Below, piece after piece: positions 59,384 to 64,000 of a DNA stretch of 64,000 nt. The notes beneath the pieces are model-generated. The model saw only the letters and a program-made list of their open reading frames with translations. It was not told where the DNA came from and ran no database searches. Each line of letters opens with the position of its first letter. Positions within the stretch are counted from its first letter, which is position 1. Made by a program: the position numbers and the translations under genes. The DNA comes from Pseudoflavonifractor sp. MSJ-37 (lineage in GTDB: Bacteria > Bacillota > Clostridia > Oscillospirales > Oscillospiraceae), in assembly GCF_018917965.1 (NCBI RefSeq), contig NZ_JAHLPP010000004.1:62001-126000 (forward strand), given 5' to 3'.

Positions 59384-60628
59384 ATGGACAATATCCCCCT
59401 ATCGAGGCCGCTCATCCTGGACGGCGCTACGGGAAGTGAACTGCTGAAGCGGGGCATGCCTGCCGGCGTCTGCACGGAGCAGTGGGTGCTGGACCGCCCC
59501 GGCGTCCTGCTGGGGCTCCAGCGGGAGTATGTGGCGGCGGGCTCTGACATCATCTTGGCCCCCACCTTCTGTGCCAATGTGATCAAGCTGGAGGAATACG
59601 GTCTGGCCGACAAGGTGGAGGAGTACAACCACCGTCTGGTGGCCCTGGCCAAGGAGGCCGCCGATGGGAAAGCATGGGTGGCCGGAGACATGGCCCCTAC
59701 TGGAAAGTTCATCCAGCCCTTCGGCGAGCTGGAGTTCGAGGATCTGGTGAAGGTCTACCGCCAGCAGGCCGCCGCTCTGGAGGACGCGGGCGTGGACCTC
59801 TTCATGGTGGAGACCTCCATGACCATGCCGGATGTCCGGGCCGCCGTGCTGGCGATCCGGGAGGTATCTGAGAAGCCAGTGTTCGTGTCCTTCACCTGCG
59901 ATGAGAACGGCCGGACCCTGTCCGGCACCGACGTGCTGGCCGCCCTGATCGTGATGCAGGGGATGGGCGTCAACGCTTTCGGACTGAACTGCTCCTGCGG
60001 CCCGGACCAGATGCTGGAGCAGATCCGCCGGCTGACTCCCTATGCCCGGGTCCCTCTGCTGGCCAAGCCCAACGCGGGCCTGCCCGAGATGGAGAACGGC
60101 GAGGCCCACTATCACTGCTCGCCCAAGGAGTTCTGTTCTTATACCAGGGCCATGGCGGAGGCCGGCGTGCGGATCTTCGGCGGCTGCTGCGGCACCACCC
60201 CCGACCACATCGCCGCTCTGAAGGAGACCGTGTCCCAGATCGACTTCGGCGCGATCCCCACCGTGGAGCACGATCCGGACGTGATCCCCTGCGCCAGCGA
60301 GACGGAGGCCCGGTTCATCACCCCTGACGTGGATGTGGGCGAGACCATCGAGTGTTCGTCCGACCTGATGGAGGACATCTTGGAGGCCGAGGAGAACTGC
60401 CCCCAGGGCGCGTTGAAGATCGACATCCTGGAGGAGGATGACCTGACCGTCTTTGCGGAGAACCAGTATGCCATCAAGGACGCCCTGTGCATCGGCACGG
60501 ATGTGCCCGAACTGCTGGAGGGAGCCCTGCGGGCGTTCCAGGGCCGCGCCTTCTGGGACGGCACCGAGGAGCTGGATCCCGAGTTCCTCCAGAAGATGAG
60601 ACAGAAGTACGGTTTGGTACTGCTCTGA
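59384..60628 (+). CDS. Homocysteine S-methyltransferase domain protein
   Basis: A 414-residue protein. Residues of about 1-295 form the homocysteine methyltransferase barrel of MetH/BHMT, with PLILDGATGSELLKRGMPAG and zinc ligands in GLNCSCGPDQM and FGGCCGTTPDHI. The tail of about 115 residues ends PELLEGALRAFQGRAFWDGT then PEFLQKMRQKYGLVLL, which resembles the beginning of the pterin-binding domain of MetH but stops there. Neither a full pterin domain nor a cobalamin domain is present, so methyl transfer would need separate partner proteins. Metal coordination looks intact. Possibly a truncated MetH or a specialised stand-alone module. Confidence 0.85.
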   Translation: MDNIPLSRPLILDGATGSELLKRGMPAGVCTEQWVLDRPGVLLGLQREYVAAGSDIILAPTFCANVIKLEEYGLADKVEEYNHRLVALAKEAADGKAWVAGDMAPTGKFIQPFGELEFEDLVKVYRQQAAALEDAGVDLFMVETSMTMPDVRAAVLAIREVSEKPVFVSFTCDENGRTLSGTDVLAALIVMQGMGVNAFGLNCSCGPDQMLEQIRRLTPYARVPLLAKPNAGLPEMENGEAHYHCSPKEFCSYTRAMAEAGVRIFGGCCGTTPDHIAALKETVSQIDFGAIPTVEHDPDVIPCASETEARFITPDVDVGETIECSSDLMEDILEAEENCPQGALKIDILEEDDLTVFAENQYAIKDALCIGTDVPELLEGALRAFQGRAFWDGTEELDPEFLQKMRQKYGLVLL

Positions 60629-60643
60629 CCGGGATGATTTAGG

Positions 60644-60682
60644 AGGCCGCGCCTTTAGTCGCTGACTGGGCGCGGCCTTTTT
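60644..60682 (+). terminator. Terminator after the homocysteine methyltransferase gene
   Basis: A 10-bp stem (60644-60653 with 60669-60678) ending in a T run. Confidence 0.88.
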
Positions 60683-60704
60683 GGACAGCGGAGGAGGATG
60701 ACCG

Positions 60705-61517
60705 ATGAAAGTGGCTTATGCGGGCTTCGACCTGCTCTACCCCTGCCTGGAGGCCCTGGAACGGGCCGGATGCGAGATCCTGAGGGTGTTCACCTATCCC
60801 ACTGACGGGGTCTACGAGTTCACCACCGATGTGACGGGCTTCGCGGAAAGGCGAGGCATCCCCTGGACGGACCGGCGGGTCACATCGGCGGATATGTACG
60901 CCCTGCTGGATCAGGGCTGTGAGGCATTCTTCTCCGCCGGGTATATCTATAAGATCCCAGTGGATACGCCCATGCGGTGCGCCAACGTCCACCCGGCCCT
61001 CCTGCCCATCGGACGGGGGCCCTGGCCAATGCCCTGTACGATCCTGCGGGGGCTGGGGCAGAGCGGCGTCACGGTCCACAAGGTGGAGGCATCTCTGGAC
61101 ACGGGCGACATCCTGCTCCAGGAGCCCTTCCCAGTGACGGCGGCGGACGACCTGGAGACCATGACCGAGACGATCCGCGCCATCGCCCCCCGGCTGGTGG
61201 AGCGGACGGCCCGGGACTTCGACGCGCTTTGGGATGCCGCCCGGCCTCAGGGGCCGGGGGAGTACTGGAAGGAGCCGGCCGAGGAAGAGCGGACCTTCGT
61301 CCCGACCGACCGGGCGGAGCGGGTGGATAGGATCGTCCGGGCCTTTGCCGGGTTCGGCAGCATCCTGCGGCTGGGGGACGGGAGCGACCGGACCGTCCTC
61401 CGGGGCAGGGTGTCCTTCGGCGATCCCGGCGCGGCGCCGGGATCGGTCCGTATGGAGGACGGGAAACCAGTCTATGCCCTGGACGGCGGCTGGCTGACGG
61501 TCCTGGACCAGCGGTGA
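60705..61517 (+). CDS. Formyltransferase family protein
   Basis: A 270-residue protein with a formyltransferase N-terminal-like fold: KVAYAGFDLLYPCLEALERA at the start, and the catalytic set in CANVHPALLPIGRGPWPMPC (Asn, His) and GVTVHKVEASLDTGDILLQE (Asp). It resembles methionyl-tRNA formyltransferase and sugar N-formyltransferases such as ArnA, but is shorter than Fmt (about 310), and its C-terminal 70 residues form a beta-rich domain of uncertain type. The acceptor is unknown. It heads a tight run of co-oriented genes through 63.4 kb. Confidence 0.82.
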   Translation: MKVAYAGFDLLYPCLEALERAGCEILRVFTYPTDGVYEFTTDVTGFAERRGIPWTDRRVTSADMYALLDQGCEAFFSAGYIYKIPVDTPMRCANVHPALLPIGRGPWPMPCTILRGLGQSGVTVHKVEASLDTGDILLQEPFPVTAADDLETMTETIRAIAPRLVERTARDFDALWDAARPQGPGEYWKEPAEEERTFVPTDRAERVDRIVRAFAGFGSILRLGDGSDRTVLRGRVSFGDPGAAPGSVRMEDGKPVYALDGGWLTVLDQR

Positions 61518-61531
61518 GAGGAGGAGATCGG

Positions 61532-62170
61532 ATGCAGATCCTGGATATGGAGACCTGGGACCGGCGAGAGATCTATCAGTTCTTCCGCCAGACCGAATGG
61601 CCCTTCTACGCAGTGAGCTTTTCTCTGGATGTGACCGCGCTGAAACGGACCACCAAAGAGGAAGGGCTGTCCTTCTACTATGCGCTGGTCTATGAGACCA
61701 CCCGGGCCATGGAGGAGGTAGAGGCCTTTCGCCTGCGGGACCGGGGGGACCATGTGGTCCGGCACGACAGCCTGGTGCCCAGCTTCACCGATCTGACGCC
61801 GGGCTCGGAGCTCTTCCACATCACCACGCTGGAGCTGGAGCCGGACCGGGCGGCCTTCTGCCGGAGAGCGAAGGAGCTGAGTACGGCTCAGACCGCCTTC
61901 CTGGCCGAGACCGGGGCCTGGGACCGGGACCAGATGGTCTTTTTCAGCTGTCTGCCCTGGGTGCCCATGACCTCCATGACCAACGAGCGGGACAAGGACC
62001 CCGCCGACACGATCCCCCGGGTGAGCTGGGGCGGGTATGAGGAGCGGGGCGGCCGTCTGGTGCTGAACATGGCTTTGGATGTGAACCACCGGACGATCGA
62101 CGGGGTGCATATCGGCCGCTTCTATGAGACGCTGTGCCGCCGGATCGCCGCTCCGGAGGCAGAGCGATGA
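61532..62170 (+). CDS. CatA-like acetyltransferase
   Basis: A 212-residue protein of the chloramphenicol acetyltransferase fold. It starts MQILDMETWDRREIYQFFRQ (GAGGAG upstream) and ends with the catalytic motif LDVNHRTIDGVHIGRFYETL, which keeps the general-base His and the structural Asp of the HxxxD set. CatA enzymes acetylate chloramphenicol, but many gut Firmicutes carry distant relatives with no known resistance role, and this one sits in a housekeeping-like run. No resistance claim can be made. It overlaps the Nudix gene by ATGA. Confidence 0.85.
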   Translation: MQILDMETWDRREIYQFFRQTEWPFYAVSFSLDVTALKRTTKEEGLSFYYALVYETTRAMEEVEAFRLRDRGDHVVRHDSLVPSFTDLTPGSELFHITTLELEPDRAAFCRRAKELSTAQTAFLAETGAWDRDQMVFFSCLPWVPMTSMTNERDKDPADTIPRVSWGGYEERGGRLVLNMALDVNHRTIDGVHIGRFYETLCRRIAAPEAER

Positions 62171-62787
62171 CGATCCGGGAGATCGAGGCGAGGTTCCGGG
62201 GACGAGCGCCCGGGGTGCAGGACATCACCGGAGAGAGCGCCGTCCTGGTGCCGCTGATCCCGGGAGAGGACGGGCCGGAGCTCCTGTTCGAGGTCCGGGC
62301 GTCCAGTCTACGGAGCCAGCCGGGAGAGGTCTGCTTCCCCGGCGGCCGTATGGAGCCCGGGGAGCGCCCGGAGGAGACGGCCCTCCGGGAGACTTGGGAG
62401 GAGCTGGCCATCCCGCCGGAGCGGGTGCGGGTCCTGGCCCATCTGGACGGACTGCTCCACCAGAGCGGCTTCCTCCTCCATCCCATCCTGGGAGAGGTGG
62501 AGACGGAGGCGGCCGCCTCCCTGCGGCCCAGTCCGGCGGAGGTGGGGGGGACCTTCCGGGTGCCCCTGCGCTGGTTCCTGGACCATCCGCCCCGGGTGGA
62601 GCACTATGCCCTCCGGCCGGAGGTGGCGGCGGATTTCCCCTATGACCTGATCGGTTTCCCTGAGGGCTATCCCTGGAAGTGCGGGCATGCGGCCGTGCCC
62701 ATCTACCGGTGGGAGGGCCATGCGGTCTGGGGCATCACCGGACGGATCGTGCTCCACCTGACGGAGGTGCTCTGTGGGCAGAGCTGA
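62167..62787 (+). CDS. Nudix hydrolase, CoA pyrophosphatase-like
   Basis: A 206-residue Nudix enzyme. The Nudix box reads GGRMEPGERPEETALRETWEEL with the full G-x5-E-x7-RE-x2-EE pattern. The preceding RSQPGEVCFPGGR corresponds to the CoA-specific motif of the YeaB/NudL group, so the probable activity is cleavage of CoA or its derivatives into phosphopantetheine and ADP. ATGA overlap with the acetyltransferase gene and a 14-base overlap with the next gene indicate translational coupling. Confidence 0.9.
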   Translation: MTIREIEARFRGRAPGVQDITGESAVLVPLIPGEDGPELLFEVRASSLRSQPGEVCFPGGRMEPGERPEETALRETWEELAIPPERVRVLAHLDGLLHQSGFLLHPILGEVETEAAASLRPSPAEVGGTFRVPLRWFLDHPPRVEHYALRPEVAADFPYDLIGFPEGYPWKCGHAAVPIYRWEGHAVWGITGRIVLHLTEVLCGQS

Positions 62788-63430
62788 CCGGATGGTCCGG
62801 GAGGAAGTGCTGGGCCCTTTCCGGTACCGCTGGACGGCGGACTGTTTCCCGCTGGGGCGGGACAGTCTGGAGCTGGGGGCCTTCGCCACAGTACGGCCCC
62901 GCTGGCGGATCTGTGACCTGGGCTGTGGAGGCGGACTGCTCCTCCTGCTCCTGGCCGCCCGGGCGGAGGGCCTGACGCTGGCCGGGGTGGAGCAGTCTCC
63001 CTCCGCGGCGGAGGCCGCCCGGGCGAACCTGCGCCGAAACGGCCTCTGCGGCACGGTCCTGACGGGAGATCTGCGGGAAGGAGCGCTCCCGGCGGGGAGT
63101 TGGGATCTGGTGGTGTCCAACCCGCCCTATTTCGCGCCGGGCACCGGGACCTCCGGCGGCCCCGCCCGAATGGAGGGGTGCGGTCCGGACGCGCTGTGCC
63201 GGGAGGCGGCCCGGCTCCTGCGGGCCAAGGGACGCTTCGCGCTGGTCTACCGGCCGGAGCGGCTCCCGGAGCTGATGGAGGCCCTGCGCCGGGCCCGTCT
63301 GGAGCCAAAGCGCATGGCGCTGATCCAACATGACCGGACACACGCGCCCTCCGCCGTCCTGCTGGAGGCGGTGAAGGAGGGACGGCCGGGACTGGAGGTC
63401 CTGCCGGTGCGCCTGTTATCGGATACTTAG
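62774..63430 (+). CDS. tRNA1(Val) adenine-N6 methyltransferase-like (TrmN6/YfiC)
   Basis: A 218-residue SAM-dependent methyltransferase. ICDLGCGGGLLLLLLAARAE is the SAM loop, and VVSNPPYFAPGTG carries the NPPY adenine-N6 motif. The C-terminal part (PERLPELMEALRRARLEPKR) matches the TrmN6 group, which modifies A37 of tRNA1Val. The start is a GTG at 62774 with GGAGGT five bases away; the next ATG at 62792 lacks a ribosome site. It lies directly before rsmI, a pairing common in Firmicutes. Confidence 0.88.
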   Translation: MGRADRMVREEVLGPFRYRWTADCFPLGRDSLELGAFATVRPRWRICDLGCGGGLLLLLLAARAEGLTLAGVEQSPSAAEAARANLRRNGLCGTVLTGDLREGALPAGSWDLVVSNPPYFAPGTGTSGGPARMEGCGPDALCREAARLLRAKGRFALVYRPERLPELMEALRRARLEPKRMALIQHDRTHAPSAVLLEAVKEGRPGLEVLPVRLLSDT

Positions 63431-63454
63431 AATCGAAAAATCGGAGGTGCCAAT

Positions 63455-64000
63455 ATGGCCGGGACGCTCTATCTCGTTCCTACCCCCATCGGCAATCTGG
63501 GAGATATCTCCCAGCGGATCGCCGATACACTGGCGGAGGTGGACTTCATCGCCGCCGAGGACACCAGGGTCTCTCTGAAGCTCCTCAACCACTTGGATAT
63601 CAAAAAGCCCATGGTGAGCTACTACCGCCACAACACGGAGGCGGGCGGACAGGCGGTCCTCAGCCGCCTGCTGGCCGGGGAGAGCTGTGCGCTGGTCACA
63701 GATGCGGGCACACCGGCCGTCAGCGATCCCGGCGAGGAGCTGGTGGCGATCTGCGCCGCCAACGGGGTGGACGTAGTGGCGATCCCGGGGCCCTGCGCTC
63801 TGGTGACGGCTCTGGCCGTGTCCGGCCTGCCCACCGGCCGCTTCACCTTCGAGGGGTTCCTGCCCATGAACAAGAAGAACCGGAAGGCCCATCTGGACGC
63901 CCTCCGGGAGGAGCCGCGGACCATGATCTTCTACGAGGCGCCCCATAAGCTCCTGAGCACGCTGGAGGACCTGCGGAGCTGGTTCGGCGGAGAACGGCGG
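63455..64000 (+). CDS. rsmI: 16S rRNA (cytidine-1402-2'-O)-methyltransferase, partial
   Basis: The gene starts at ATG 63455 behind GGAGGT and is cut by the right edge after 182 codons, about two thirds of the usual length. AGTLYLVPTPIGNLGDISQR is the RsmI N-terminus; FIAAEDTRVSLKLLNHLDI, LVTDAGTPAVSDPGEELV and VAIPGPCALVTALAVSGLPT are family blocks of this tetrapyrrole-methylase-fold enzyme. It methylates the ribose of C1402 in the decoding centre. No premature stop is seen in the visible part. Confidence 0.97.
   Translation, partial: MAGTLYLVPTPIGNLGDISQRIADTLAEVDFIAAEDTRVSLKLLNHLDIKKPMVSYYRHNTEAGGQAVLSRLLAGESCALVTDAGTPAVSDPGEELVAICAANGVDVVAIPGPCALVTALAVSGLPTGRFTFEGFLPMNKKNRKAHLDALREEPRTMIFYEAPHKLLSTLEDLRSWFGGERR

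Noticed and set aside
61532-62170. CatA-like gene as a chloramphenicol resistance determinant.
   Set aside because: Only the fold and catalytic motif are visible. There is no mobile element or resistance context, and distant CatA relatives without resistance activity are common.

Overview
The window is about 64 kb of high-GC (roughly 60-65% by eye), gene-dense bacterial chromosome. Several traits fit a Gram-positive anaerobe of the Clostridia, most likely a gut member of the Oscillospiraceae: a V-type ATPase, a type III glutamine synthetase, an Fe-S-type PurF, a T-box leader, an S-layer-homology surface protein, a GerM-domain lipoprotein, MEP-pathway ispE, and strong AGGAGG ribosome binding sites. 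No genus can be assigned from sequence alone. I saw no tRNA, rRNA, insertion sequence, CRISPR array or phage genes.

Layout. 0-4 kb: left part of a V-type ATPase operon (minus strand; subunits H/G, C, I, K, F, cut at the left edge). 4-14.6 kb: housekeeping genes (Lrp regulator with an aminotransferase, a DUF1015 protein, ispE, a D,D-carboxypeptidase, a ComEA-like protein, a two-component system with a GerMN lipoprotein, and an O-acetylhomoserine sulfhydrylase). 14.7-25.7 kb: a nitrogen block with CTP synthase, a three-gene split glutamate synthase, type III glutamine synthetase, purF, and asnB under an asparagine-type T-box. The divergent glutamate synthase and glutamine synthetase promoters carry matching hairpin/terminator leaders, which suggests shared antitermination control. 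25.7-29.9 kb: a large secreted SLH protein with a structured leader and a lower-GC central segment.

29.9-34.6 kb: a GntR-regulated operon for a multi-subunit flavin and iron-sulfur amino-acid dehydrogenase, with a perfect palindromic operator at its promoter and a divergent ridA imine deaminase. 34.7-48.9 kb: a co-oriented catabolic island with a LacI regulator, a class I aldolase, an FGGY kinase, a flavodoxin-like reductase, three zinc dehydrogenases, two tandem proteins resembling methenyl-tetrahydromethanopterin cyclohydrolase (Mch), and a BMP-type ABC importer. Nearly identical LacI-type operators stand before the aldolase and before the importer, so the island is probably one regulon. 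Mch belongs to methanogen/methylotroph C1 chemistry, and its presence as an intact copy plus a degenerate copy in a sugar- or nucleoside-type operon is the best candidate for an undescribed system here.

49-64 kb: mixed genes, namely a nucleotidyltransferase, an ECF sigma factor with a DUF4367 partner, small envelope proteins, an HpcH/HpaI aldolase, an exonuclease, and a P-type ATPase with a PacL-like Cys-rich partner and a 26-residue membrane peptide. Then come queT with a long leader, galU, a homocysteine methyltransferase, and a run of formyltransferase, acetyltransferase, Nudix, TrmN6-like and rsmI genes, the last cut by the right edge.
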